From: Geojedonia litorea
GTDB taxonomy: Bacteria; Bacteroidota; Bacteroidia; Flavobacteriales; Flavobacteriaceae
Length of the DNA stretch: 64,000 nucleotides
Direction: 5' to 3'
Assembly: GCF_042654525.1 (NCBI RefSeq)
Contig: NZ_JBHSGP010000004.1
Coordinates: 344,141-408,140, forward strand
Made by a program: the position numbers and the translations under genes. The notes under the pieces were generated by a model. That model saw only the letters and a list, made by a program, of their open reading frames with translations. It was not told where the DNA came from and searched no databases. Shown piece after piece: positions 22,279 through 30,475 of the stretch; position 1 is the first letter of the stretch, and the number at the start of each line of letters is the position of its first letter.

Positions 22279-25140
22279 ATGATAAAAAAGTACTTATTTT
22301 TTGTGCTGATAAGCTTTAGCTTTTCAGTAATCGTTAATGCCCAAATCTCTGGAGTTGTTTTAGATGATACCTCCCAACCTTTGCCAGGAGTCTCCGTAAT
22401 AATTAAGGGAACTACAACAGGAGCCTCAACTGATTTTGATGGAAAATATACCATTAATGCACAAATTGGAGATGTTTTAGTGTTTTCATATGTGGGTTAT
22501 GATTCACAAGAAATTAAAGTGAGTTCAAATGTGTTAAATGTGACCATGAAGTCTGGAGTAGCTCTCGATGAAATAGTATTATTAGGATCAAGAGCACCAG
22601 GGCGTACCGCAATTGAAAGCTCTGTGCCTATTGATGTCATCGATGTTCAACAATTAGTATCGGCGGGACCTCAAACTAACTTAAATCAAATTTTAAATTA
22701 TGTGGCGCCTTCGTTCACCTCTAATACGCAAACCATTTCAGATGGTACAGACCATATAGATCCTGCTTCGTTGCGTGGTTTAGGTCCAGATCAAGTTCTT
22801 GTTTTAATAAATGGTAAACGTCGGCATAATTCCTCTCTCGTAAATGTAAATGGAACCTTTGGTAGAGGTAGTGTTGGTACCGATTTAAATGCCATACCAG
22901 CAGCATCCATAAAACGAATTGAAGTTTTAAGAGATGGTGCTGCGGCACAATATGGTAGTGATGCCATTGCTGGTGTGATTAACATTGTACTTAATGATAA
23001 TGTCAATGAACTCAAAGTGAAAATGACAAGCGGAGCTAATTTTTCTAAAAATGCCAATGAGCAAACAGGAGGTGTTGATGGAGAATCGATAAACTTGAGC
23101 GCAAATTACGGACTATCTTTAGGCGATAAAGGAGGCTTTATAAATTTTACTGGGGATTTCGACTTTAGAGAAGATTACAGTAGAATGAAAGAGTGGGAAG
23201 GCTCTATTTTTAATCTGTATAATACCGTTGAACGTTTTGCAAATAACGATGGCTATAATTTGTCTAACTTACTAGATGACGATGTAGACGATGTTAATTT
23301 TTATGCTGGCGAAGCTGGAATCATCCCAACAGGAAGTAACTTTACTAAATCTGAACTACGAGATATTCTATCGCCAGACAATACGGCTAACGAATTACAG
23401 GCTAGAGGCTTGCAGCGCAGAGATTTTAATATGCGTGTTGGACAGTCAGAATTAAGAGGCGGAAGATTTTTTGCGAATTTAAGTATACCATTAGATGATA
23501 ACGGTACCGAACTGTATTCATTTGCAGGGATTAGTTCTAGAACTGGTAATTCGGCTGGATTTTATAGATTGCCAAACCAAAGTAGAACCTATACACCAGC
23601 GTACATTAACGGGTTTTTACCTGAAATCAATTCTAAAATTAATGACAAATCGATTTCTGTAGGAATAAAAGGGAAAATAGCCGAATGGGATGTGGATTTT
23701 AGTAATACTTACGGAAAAAACCAATTTTTATATACCATTGGTAATACCTTTAATGCGTCACTTCAAAATGCATCACCAACCACATTTGATGCTGGTGGCT
23801 TTAGCTTTGCCCAGAACACCACTAATTTAGATATCAGTCAATTCTATGATGATATTTTAAATGGTTTGAATATTGCATTTGGTGCGGAATACAGATTAGA
23901 AACCTATGATATTGTTGCCGGTGAAGAACCATCTTACGGACAATATACAGGTGCAGGAGAACTTATTACCTTGTCAACGCAGAGCCCAGCTAGAGACTTT
24001 TTTGGAGCTGCTAGACCAGGAGGATCTCAAGTATTTCCTGGATTTAGCCCAGCAAATGAACTTTCTAGAGGGCGTAGTAGTGTGGCCGGTTATTTTGATA
24101 TTGAAGCCGATTTCACCGAAACTTTCATGATGAGTTTTGCAACCAGATTTGAAGATTATTCAGATTTTGGATCGACAATTAATTTTAAGTTGGCTACCTT
24201 ATTAAAAGCGGCAACTAATTTTAATATTAGAGCGGCAGTTAATACAGGGTTTAGAGCACCTTCATTGCACCAGTTAAATTTTAATTCTACGTCGACCATT
24301 TTTAATAATCTAGGCCAACCGGTTGAAGTTGGTACATTTGCTAATGATAGTAGAGCTGCTAAACTTTTAGGTATTCCACAACTTAAGGAAGAAACTTCTA
24401 AAAGTGTAAGTTTGGGTTTCACAGCTAAAATACCTGATGCAAATATCAGCTTAACAGTGGATGGTTATTTTGTAGCTATTGACGATAGAGTAGTGTATAC
24501 AGGTCAATTTTCAGGACCAGGTACTGGCACAGAGCTCGATAATTTATTAGCGCAGGCCAATGCAACTGCAGCTTCGTTTTTTGCAAATGCCATTGATACC
24601 GAGTCTAAAGGTTTAGATATTGTGGTTACTCACAAAACGAATCTAAATGACAATATGCGATTGAAATCTGATTTATCAGCAACCTTTTCTAAAACAAAGA
24701 AAGTGGGCGACATTAATGCCTCGCGAGTTTTAGAAGATGCAGGATTAGTAGGAACTTATTTTCCTGAAGATAGTAGGGTGTATTTAGAAGAAGCCGTTCC
24801 AAGGACTAAAGTAAATCTTTCAAATACCTTATCTACTCAAAAATTGAATATCTTTTTGAGGAATGTGTATTTTGGTCCAGTGACCGAGGCTACTACCACA
24901 GTGGCTAATCAGCAGGAATTTAGCTCTAAAATAGTAACCGATTTGTCGGTAGGTTATGACGTATCCGAAAGCCTGACTTTAACAGTGGGTGCAAATAACC
25001 TATTAGATGTTTATCCAGACAGAGCAGATGCAGCATTTAACAATAGAAGTAGTGGTCGTTTTGACTGGTCAAGAAGGGCACAACAATTTGGGATTGGTGG
25101 ACGCTTTTTGTTCGCTAGAGTTAGCTTTACCTTAAAATAG
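22279..25140 (+). CDS. TonB-dependent outer-membrane receptor
   Basis: A 953-residue receptor. A signal peptide ends near VIVNAQ. Residues 22-100 are a carboxypeptidase regulatory-like domain (SGVVLDDTSQPLPGVSVIIKGTTTGASTDFDGKYTI). The plug follows (about 110-235): SVPIDVIDVQQLVSAGPQTNLNQILNYVAPSF, and RGLGPDQVLVLINGKRRHNSSLVN, ending IKRIEVLRDGAAAQYGSDAIAGVINIVL. The rest is a 22-strand barrel, ending FGIGGRFLFARVSFTLK. No SusD-like partner is next to it, so it is more likely a siderophore-, metal- or vitamin-type receptor than a glycan SusC; the substrate is not readable. Confidence 0.92.
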   Translation: MIKKYLFFVLISFSFSVIVNAQISGVVLDDTSQPLPGVSVIIKGTTTGASTDFDGKYTINAQIGDVLVFSYVGYDSQEIKVSSNVLNVTMKSGVALDEIVLLGSRAPGRTAIESSVPIDVIDVQQLVSAGPQTNLNQILNYVAPSFTSNTQTISDGTDHIDPASLRGLGPDQVLVLINGKRRHNSSLVNVNGTFGRGSVGTDLNAIPAASIKRIEVLRDGAAAQYGSDAIAGVINIVLNDNVNELKVKMTSGANFSKNANEQTGGVDGESINLSANYGLSLGDKGGFINFTGDFDFREDYSRMKEWEGSIFNLYNTVERFANNDGYNLSNLLDDDVDDVNFYAGEAGIIPTGSNFTKSELRDILSPDNTANELQARGLQRRDFNMRVGQSELRGGRFFANLSIPLDDNGTELYSFAGISSRTGNSAGFYRLPNQSRTYTPAYINGFLPEINSKINDKSISVGIKGKIAEWDVDFSNTYGKNQFLYTIGNTFNASLQNASPTTFDAGGFSFAQNTTNLDISQFYDDILNGLNIAFGAEYRLETYDIVAGEEPSYGQYTGAGELITLSTQSPARDFFGAARPGGSQVFPGFSPANELSRGRSSVAGYFDIEADFTETFMMSFATRFEDYSDFGSTINFKLATLLKAATNFNIRAAVNTGFRAPSLHQLNFNSTSTIFNNLGQPVEVGTFANDSRAAKLLGIPQLKEETSKSVSLGFTAKIPDANISLTVDGYFVAIDDRVVYTGQFSGPGTGTELDNLLAQANATAASFFANAIDTESKGLDIVVTHKTNLNDNMRLKSDLSATFSKTKKVGDINASRVLEDAGLVGTYFPEDSRVYLEEAVPRTKVNLSNTLSTQKLNIFLRNVYFGPVTEATTTVANQQEFSSKIVTDLSVGYDVSESLTLTVGANNLLDVYPDRADAAFNNRSSGRFDWSRRAQQFGIGGRFLFARVSFTLK

Positions 25141-25156
25141 AAAATTAACAACACTT

Positions 25157-25193
25157 ATAAAAAAGGCTACCGGTATAGGTGGCCTTTTTTATT
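25157..25193 (+). terminator. Terminator after the TonB receptor gene
   Basis: AAAAAGGCTACC and GGTGGCCTTTTTT pair around GGTATA, with one bulged base, followed by a T run. It ends the receptor transcript and lies just upstream of pyrD. Confidence 0.7.
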
Positions 25194-25226
25194 TATGTTT
25201 ATTTTTGCCGGAAAGTACACTATAGC

Positions 25227-26264
25227 ATGTATAAATTTTTTGTCCGACCTATTTTATTTCAATTTGATCCTGAATCGATACACCATTTTACATTTGCGTT
25301 GGTAAGGTTCATCCATAAAATTCCAGGCCTAGCATTTTTATTAAGAAAAGCGTATAAAGTTTCTCATCCATCTTTGGAAAAGGAGTTATTCGGCATCACA
25401 TTTAAAAATCCAGTGGGATTGGCAGCAGGCTTTGATAAAGATGCAAAACTGTTTAATGAATTGAACAACTTTGGATTTGGGTTTATAGAAATAGGAACCT
25501 TAACTCCAAAACCTCAAGAAGGAAATCCCAAGAAGCGTTTATTTCGATTAAAAGCAGATCAGGCCATTATTAACCGAATGGGATTTAACAATGGTGGTGT
25601 AACTTCAGCTGTTGAACGATTAAAGCATAATAAAGGTGTTTTAGTAGGCGGTAATATTGGAAAAAACAAAGTCACCCCTAATGAGGAGGCCATTGAAGAT
25701 TATAAACAATGTTTTCATGCGCTTTGTAGTTATGTAGATTATTTTGTGGTCAATGTGAGTTCTCCAAATACACCAAATTTAAGGGAACTACAGGATAAGG
25801 AGCCACTCACAAAATTATTACAGGTTTTAAAAGACGAAAATGCTTTATTAACAAACCCTAAACCTATTCTTTTAAAAATAGCGCCAGATTTAAGCAATGA
25901 TCAATTGTTAGATATTATCACGATTGTTAAAGACACGAAAATCGATGGCGTGATAGCAACTAATACCACGATTTCACGTGAAGGATTAACTTCAGAACAT
26001 AAAACAGAGATGGGAGGCTTGAGTGGAAAACCATTGTCTAGCCGTTCTACCGAAGTCATTAGGTTTTTAGCCGAAAAGAGCAACAAGGCATTTCCAATTA
26101 TTGGGGTAGGAGGAATTCACTCGGTTCACGATGCACTTGAAAAATTAGACGCTGGAGCCGACCTTATACAGCTTTATACCGGATTTATTTATGAGGGGCC
26201 AATTCTAGTAAAACGCATTAATAAGGCTTTAGTAAATCGTTATCTCGCATCTAAAAAGGGCTAA
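25227..26264 (+). CDS. pyrD: Dihydroorotate dehydrogenase (quinone), class 2
   Basis: A 345-residue membrane-associated flavoenzyme of pyrimidine synthesis that oxidises dihydroorotate to orotate with quinone. The start at ATG 25227 (MYKFFVRPILFQFDPESIHHF) gives the class 2 N-terminal helices that enter the membrane; the upstream frame to 25179 overlaps a terminator. Landmarks: KNPVGLAAGFDKDAKL, INRMGFNNGG, VNVSSPNTPNLRELQ with the catalytic Ser of class 2 enzymes, LLKIAPDLS, GVIATNTTISR and IGVGGIHSVHDALEKLDAGADLIQLYTGFIYEGP binding FMN. TATTTTTG at 25200-25207 may be its -7 promoter element. Confidence 0.93.
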   Translation: MYKFFVRPILFQFDPESIHHFTFALVRFIHKIPGLAFLLRKAYKVSHPSLEKELFGITFKNPVGLAAGFDKDAKLFNELNNFGFGFIEIGTLTPKPQEGNPKKRLFRLKADQAIINRMGFNNGGVTSAVERLKHNKGVLVGGNIGKNKVTPNEEAIEDYKQCFHALCSYVDYFVVNVSSPNTPNLRELQDKEPLTKLLQVLKDENALLTNPKPILLKIAPDLSNDQLLDIITIVKDTKIDGVIATNTTISREGLTSEHKTEMGGLSGKPLSSRSTEVIRFLAEKSNKAFPIIGVGGIHSVHDALEKLDAGADLIQLYTGFIYEGPILVKRINKALVNRYLASKKG

Positions 26265-26333
26265 AAATCTTCAATTTTTGTAGGTAAACTATATTACAAA
26301 ATAATAGTACTTTTGAATAGTTAAAATAACCCT

Positions 26334-27197
26334 ATGTCCAAACGCATTAAAATTATAGAATGTCCTCGAGATGCGATGCAAGGCATAAAGGCATTTATTC
26401 CAACCGAGCGCAAGGTGCAATACATCCAATCCTTGTTGCGTGTTGGATTTGATACCATTGATTTTGGAAGTTTTGTGTCACCTAAAGCAATTCCTCAAAT
26501 GGTAGATACAGCCGAAGTACTCGAGCAATTGGATTTATCAAAAACCACGAGTAAATTATTGGCCATTATTGCCAACACAAGAGGCGCTGAAGAAGCCTCT
26601 AAACACAAGGCTATTGATTATTTGGGTTATCCGTTTTCGATTTCTGAAAACTTTCAAATGCGTAACACCCATAAAACCATTGCCCAATCTGTAGTTACTC
26701 TTGATGAAATATTGAATATTGCCCAAAAAACTAATAAAGAAGTGGTGGTTTATATTTCCATGGGTTTTGGAAATCCTTATGGAGATCCTTGGAATGTAGA
26801 TATCGTTGGACAATGGACCGAACGTCTTTCAAAAATGGGGGTGAATATTTTATCTTTGAGTGACACAATAGGCAGTTCAGATCCTGAAAGTATTGATTAT
26901 TTGTTTTCTAACCTTATTCCAAACTATCCTGAAATTGAGTTCGGCGCCCATTTACATACAACACCTTCAACCTGGTTTGAGAAAATTGATACGGCATACA
27001 AAGCAGGCTGCAAACGTTTTGATGGTGCTATACAGGGTTTTGGAGGATGTCCAATGGCAAAGGATGAACTTACAGGTAATATGCCCACTGAAAAGCTATT
27101 ATCCTACTTTACTTCAAAACAAAACAACAGCTTAAATGCCTTAAGTTTTGAGAGTGCCTATAATGAGGCAACAAAGATTTTCACAAGTTACCACTAG
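26334..27197 (+). CDS. mvaB: Hydroxymethylglutaryl-CoA lyase
   Basis: A 287-residue TIM-barrel enzyme that cleaves HMG-CoA to acetoacetate and acetyl-CoA, the last step of leucine catabolism. It has ECPRDAMQGIKAFIPTERKVQYIQSLL (the xRDGxQ-type opening, here PRDAMQ with the catalytic Arg and metal Asp), FGSFVSPKAIPQMVD, SLSDTIGSSDPE, GAHLHTTPSTW with the metal-binding HxH, and GCKRFDGAIQGFGGCPMAKDELTGNMPTE with the active-site Cys of the lyase signature. It lies near leucine dehydrogenase on the chromosome but is transcribed separately. Confidence 0.9.
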   Translation: MSKRIKIIECPRDAMQGIKAFIPTERKVQYIQSLLRVGFDTIDFGSFVSPKAIPQMVDTAEVLEQLDLSKTTSKLLAIIANTRGAEEASKHKAIDYLGYPFSISENFQMRNTHKTIAQSVVTLDEILNIAQKTNKEVVVYISMGFGNPYGDPWNVDIVGQWTERLSKMGVNILSLSDTIGSSDPESIDYLFSNLIPNYPEIEFGAHLHTTPSTWFEKIDTAYKAGCKRFDGAIQGFGGCPMAKDELTGNMPTEKLLSYFTSKQNNSLNALSFESAYNEATKIFTSYH

Positions 27198-27250
27198 ATT
27201 TTTTACTTCTAAATCGTTGTATTACAACTTGTTTTAAAGGACAGATCAAC

Positions 27251-27275
27251 TTTATTTAAAATTAATCTAAATAAA
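27251..27275 (+). promoter_or_regulatory. Inverted repeat upstream of the porin promoter (candidate operator)
   Basis: TTTATTTA (27251-27258) and TAAATAAA (27268-27275) are perfect complements around the 9-base centre AAATTAATC. The repeat ends 2 bases before the -33 TTG at 27278. AT-rich palindromes of this TTTA...TCTAAATAA look resemble metal-regulator (Fur-like) boxes seen upstream of iron genes in flavobacteria; the identity of the regulator is an inference. Confidence 0.45.
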
Positions 27276-27277
27276 GG

Positions 27278-27307
27278 TTGCACAACTAATTTTCTGTTTT
27301 AAATTTG
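27278..27307 (+). promoter_or_regulatory. Promoter of the porin cluster
   Basis: TTG at 27278-27280, a 19-base spacer, and TAAATTTG at 27300-27307 match the Bacteroidota consensus. The ATG of the porin gene is 60 bases downstream. Confidence 0.75.
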
Positions 27308-27367
27308 CAACTTCATTTATCATATTATTTATATCAAGTCTAAATAAGAATAGCAAACAATCAAATT

Positions 27368-28525
27368 ATGAGAAGAATTTTTTTAGCAGTTTCAGTTTTA
27401 ATCACAGCATTTGCAACTGCTCAAACAGCCCCGGATTCTATTCCAACTAACCCACAAAATCAACAAAATGCAGCACAACGTATACTTTCTGGTAACATAA
27501 ATTCAGGAGTAACGGTAGGAGGTTATGGTGAAATTACCTATAATCAACCCGAAGGAAAAAATGGAGAACTAGATGTACAACGTTTGGTGATCCTATTCGG
27601 TTATAAATTTAATGATAAAGTCCAGTTCGTTACAGAGATTGAATTTGAGCATGTTCAAGAAGTTTTTGTTGAACAAGCGTTTTTACAATATAACCTTAGT
27701 GATAATGTCAATCTTAGAGGTGGTTTAATGTTAGTGCCTATGGGCATTGTAAACGAGTATCACGAGCCTACCACATTTAATGGTGTTGAGCGTCCTAGTA
27801 TTGACGGCAGTATTGTACCAACTACCTGGAGAGAAATAGGTGCTGGAGTTTCTGGTCGTTTTAATGAAATTTCTTTAGGCTATCAAGCTTATATATTTAA
27901 TGGTTTTGCTTCAGTAAACGGTTCTAAAGTATTAGGCGGAAGTAATGGCTTACGTAATGGTCGCCAAAAAGGAATACAATCAACCATCAATACCCCAAAT
28001 TTTGCAGCGAAATTAGATTATTATGGCCTTCCAGGATTGCGTTTAGGTTTGTCAGGTTATTTTGGTCGAACCCAAGCGGAAGACGATGTAGATATGGTTG
28101 ACGGTTCAGACGTTGGGATCTCAATGATAGGTCTTGATGCAAGGTATGCGTATCAACGTTTCACTGCGAGAGGTCAGTTTATTCACGCTAGTTTATCAGA
28201 TACAGAAGCGTACAATACCTTATATACTACCGATTTGGGAAGTGCATTACAAGGGTATTACCTAGAGGCAGCTTATAATTTATTACCTGTGACAAAACAA
28301 CAGCAGTTATACGCTTTTGCAAGATATGAAGATTATGATACGCATGCTTCTGTAGATGGAACTTTAGTAAAAAATGAAAGTTATGATCGTAACGAGTGGA
28401 CCCTAGGTTTGAGTTATAAAATAGCACCAGGAGCGGTTGTAAAAGCTGACTATCAAATTAAAGACAATGCAACGAGTACGGGTGCAACTAACCAATTAAA
28501 TGTTGGATTAGGAGTATGGTTCTAA
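27368..28525 (+). CDS. Outer-membrane porin-like beta-barrel protein
   Basis: A 385-residue protein with a signal peptide ending near AFATAQ and a Pro/Asn/Gln-rich linker. The rest alternates amphipathic strands: VTVGGYGEITYNQPEGKNGELDVQRLVILFGYKFNDKVQFVTEIEFEHVQEVFVEQAFLQYNL, NVNLRGGLMLVPMGIVNEYHEPTTFNGV and closing ATNQLNVGLGVWF. It resembles the phosphate-selective porin O/P group (DUF-type 'porin' of Bacteroidota) with LDVQRLVLxFGY and the RGGLxxxPMGxxNxxHEP block. The role is probably passive uptake or a docking barrel. It is the first gene of a cluster with an FMN-binding protein and a membrane protein. Confidence 0.75.
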   Translation: MRRIFLAVSVLITAFATAQTAPDSIPTNPQNQQNAAQRILSGNINSGVTVGGYGEITYNQPEGKNGELDVQRLVILFGYKFNDKVQFVTEIEFEHVQEVFVEQAFLQYNLSDNVNLRGGLMLVPMGIVNEYHEPTTFNGVERPSIDGSIVPTTWREIGAGVSGRFNEISLGYQAYIFNGFASVNGSKVLGGSNGLRNGRQKGIQSTINTPNFAAKLDYYGLPGLRLGLSGYFGRTQAEDDVDMVDGSDVGISMIGLDARYAYQRFTARGQFIHASLSDTEAYNTLYTTDLGSALQGYYLEAAYNLLPVTKQQQLYAFARYEDYDTHASVDGTLVKNESYDRNEWTLGLSYKIAPGAVVKADYQIKDNATSTGATNQLNVGLGVWF

Positions 28526-28550
28526 ATGAGTTGTATTAATTAAATAGGTT

Positions 28551-28588
28551 AAAATAGCTAAGGTGATTTTTTTCGCTTTAGCTATTTG
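28551..28588 (+). other. Inverted repeat between porin and FMN-binding genes
   Basis: AAATAGCTAA (28552-28561) and TTTAGCTATTT (28577-28587) pair in a stem of about 10 bp whose loop contains seven T. It is not a classical terminator, since the T run is in the loop. It could attenuate expression of the downstream genes relative to the porin. Confidence 0.35.
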
Positions 28589-28634
28589 GCGATTATTTAA
28601 GACAAAGAAAAAAATAAATGAATACTTTTGCCTA

Positions 28635-29162
28635 ATGAAATTGAAATCGATTTACATCATTCTCATCGCTTTAATTTGTTTGTCTTTTGGCCTTCCAAAA
28701 AGCATTCAAAAAAAAGTGGATAAAGAAATTGAAGAGGTTTTTGAGCTTGAAAGTTTTAAGCTCAATGGAAAAGTATTCGATTCTAATATAACCCAGAGTT
28801 TACCTTCTGCATTTGGTCCAGATAACTTTTTCGAAATTAAAAATGCGTCTCAACTTTTAGGATACGCCTATATTTCAAAAGCACCGAGCAAGACAGATGA
28901 ATTTGATTATTTAATTATTTTGGATCATAACCTTACGGTTTTAAAAGCAAAAGTGTTGGTCTACCGTGAAGATTATGGGGGAGAAATTGGTAGTAAACGC
29001 TGGTTAAAGCAATTTATAGGCAAAACCCAAAATGACGAATTAAAATATCGAGATAATATTGTAGCTATTTCGGGTGCCACAATTTCGGTTAGATCAATGA
29101 CAACAGCAGTAAATGATCTTCTGAAATCACTAAAAATCCTTCATTCAAAACAATTGTTGTAA
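28635..29162 (+). CDS. FMN-binding domain protein (predicted covalent flavin carrier)
   Basis: A 175-residue exported protein, started at ATG 28635, where a signal sequence begins (MKLKSIYIILIALICLSFG); the frame further upstream crosses the inverted repeat. The domain is the FMN_bind fold of NqrC/RnfG. It has SQLLGYAYISKAPSKTDEFDYLIILDHNLTVLKAKVLVYREDYGGEIGSKRWLKQF and ends VAISGATISVRSMTTAVNDLL. The SGAT motif places Thr149 as the residue to which ApbE-type transferases attach FMN. Redox work outside the cytoplasm is therefore likely. The following membrane-protein gene begins directly after its stop (TAAATG). Confidence 0.85.
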   Translation: MKLKSIYIILIALICLSFGLPKSIQKKVDKEIEEVFELESFKLNGKVFDSNITQSLPSAFGPDNFFEIKNASQLLGYAYISKAPSKTDEFDYLIILDHNLTVLKAKVLVYREDYGGEIGSKRWLKQFIGKTQNDELKYRDNIVAISGATISVRSMTTAVNDLLKSLKILHSKQLL

Positions 29163-29663
29163 ATGAATTTCAGCGGATCAATTTATGAGTTCTCAAAAGA
29201 ATTAAAGCTATTAATTGGTGCCTTTATTATTGTATTAAGTATAGGTTTTTTTTCAGGCTTACTTTTTGTTGAAGAAACCTCTTCGGCCAATCCAAACGGG
29301 ATTGAAGAGCAATATTTAGGTAATGAAGCTGATGAAGATGCTCCTGTTATGAAATTCAAAAAAAGTGAACAAGAAATGCTCACTTTAGTTCACAATCATA
29401 TACTTTCAATGTCGATTATCTTCTTTTTAGTGGGCTTGATATTAAACACCTGTCAATTCAATAAGAAACTAAAGTTGTTTTTAATGATCGAACCTTTTGT
29501 GTCGGTAGTACTTACATTTGGAGGTCTTTATTTATTATGGACAGGCATGCTTTGGACAAAATATATTGTCATGTTTTCGGGTATTTTAATGACGGTGACC
29601 TATACTATTTCCATTGGTATTATATTATTCCAGCTTACAAGAACCAAAACCATAAAGCCTTAA
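29163..29663 (+). CDS. Four-helix membrane protein coupled to the FMN-binding protein
   Basis: A 166-residue membrane protein. Helices: LKLLIGAFIIVLSIGFFSGLLFV, ILSMSIIFFLVGLILNTC, FLMIEPFVSVVLTFGGLYLLW and YIVMFSGILMTVTYTISIGIILF. The first loop is long, acidic and extracytoplasmic. The second helix is preceded by LTLVHNHILSMS, with two histidines at the membrane edge, a place where heme ligands sit in small cytochromes; heme binding is a guess. I do not recognise the family. The ATG abuts the stop of the FMN-binding gene, so the two are translationally coupled and probably one redox unit. Confidence 0.65.
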   Translation: MNFSGSIYEFSKELKLLIGAFIIVLSIGFFSGLLFVEETSSANPNGIEEQYLGNEADEDAPVMKFKKSEQEMLTLVHNHILSMSIIFFLVGLILNTCQFNKKLKLFLMIEPFVSVVLTFGGLYLLWTGMLWTKYIVMFSGILMTVTYTISIGIILFQLTRTKTIKP

Positions 29664-29699
29664 TTTCTCGTATATTTAGCGTTACAGTTACGTTAATGT

Positions 29700-30404
29700 A
29701 TGAAAAGCTTACTTCTCTTTTTTGCTATGCTAGTTGCAATTCCAAGTTATGGGAGAGAATGGAATAGCTTAAGAAGTTACCAAAAGGAAACCAATCAACA
29801 ACAATTATCACCTTCAGATTGGTTAGCTTCTGATAGACGTCAAAACACTTTAATTTGGAATAACGCCAATAAATTCAATCTTCTAAATAATAAACCTAAG
29901 GAGTATCTAAGCATTAAACAACGAAGGGATTTTTATCTATGGTTGCACAATGAGTTGGAGAAAAAGGGTCATGATGTAGTTTGGCCTTATATGGCCTACT
30001 TTATATCGCATAAATTAAGGTTAGTGAATAATGTGCCTTACCGTTGGTTTAGCTCAAAAGCTATAAAGCGTTATACCGATATGGGAAGTGAAGAAGTCTT
30101 CAATAGTGCATTTATAAAACTTCAAGAAATCTATAATTCAGAAAATTTGTTGAGAAAAAATGAAGCCTATAGTTGGGATGAAAAAATGTTGCACGACGAA
30201 CAGTTTATTTGGGTAGAACGCGTATATGAGATTATGGATGATAAAAGTTTGAAGCAAATTGGACGTATGGCCAAGGGGCATTTTTTATACAGTATTGTTG
30301 TTCCAAAACCCATCAGGTTTCAGGGTGATATTTCTAATGCCCAGGAGCGTTACAGCTATGCCTTGCACACACTCCGAACCTATTGCAAAAATCAAATGCA
30401 TTAA
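29700..30404 (+). CDS. Exported hypothetical protein of the porin/flavoprotein cluster
   Basis: A 234-residue protein with a short signal peptide (MKSLLLFFAMLVAIPSYG). The mature part is mainly helical and rich in Trp, Arg and Tyr: SDWLASDRRQNTLIWNNANKFNLLNN, LSIKQRRDFYLWLHNELEKKGHDVVWPYMAYFISHKLRLV, RYTDMGSEEVFNSAFIKLQEIY. No cysteine pair or catalytic motif stands out and I do not recognise a family. It follows the membrane-protein gene by 36 bp on the same strand, and so likely belongs to the same periplasmic system. Confidence 0.6.
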   Translation: MKSLLLFFAMLVAIPSYGREWNSLRSYQKETNQQQLSPSDWLASDRRQNTLIWNNANKFNLLNNKPKEYLSIKQRRDFYLWLHNELEKKGHDVVWPYMAYFISHKLRLVNNVPYRWFSSKAIKRYTDMGSEEVFNSAFIKLQEIYNSENLLRKNEAYSWDEKMLHDEQFIWVERVYEIMDDKSLKQIGRMAKGHFLYSIVVPKPIRFQGDISNAQERYSYALHTLRTYCKNQMH

Positions 30405-30442
30405 TTTTCAAGTCATATAAATTATAATCCTAATTTTAGTTG

Positions 30443-30450
30443 TACCTTTG
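30443..30450 (+). promoter_or_regulatory. Probable -7 element of guaB
   Basis: TACCTTTG matches TAnnTTTG and lies 26 bases before the guaB ATG. A TTG at the proper distance upstream is not visible. Confidence 0.45.
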
Positions 30451-30475
30451 CATGCAATTAATTTCAAATTGCATC

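Noticed and set aside
30440..30475. A longer guaB start.
   Set aside because: The upstream in-frame codons lie within the -7 element and the family starts at the later ATG.
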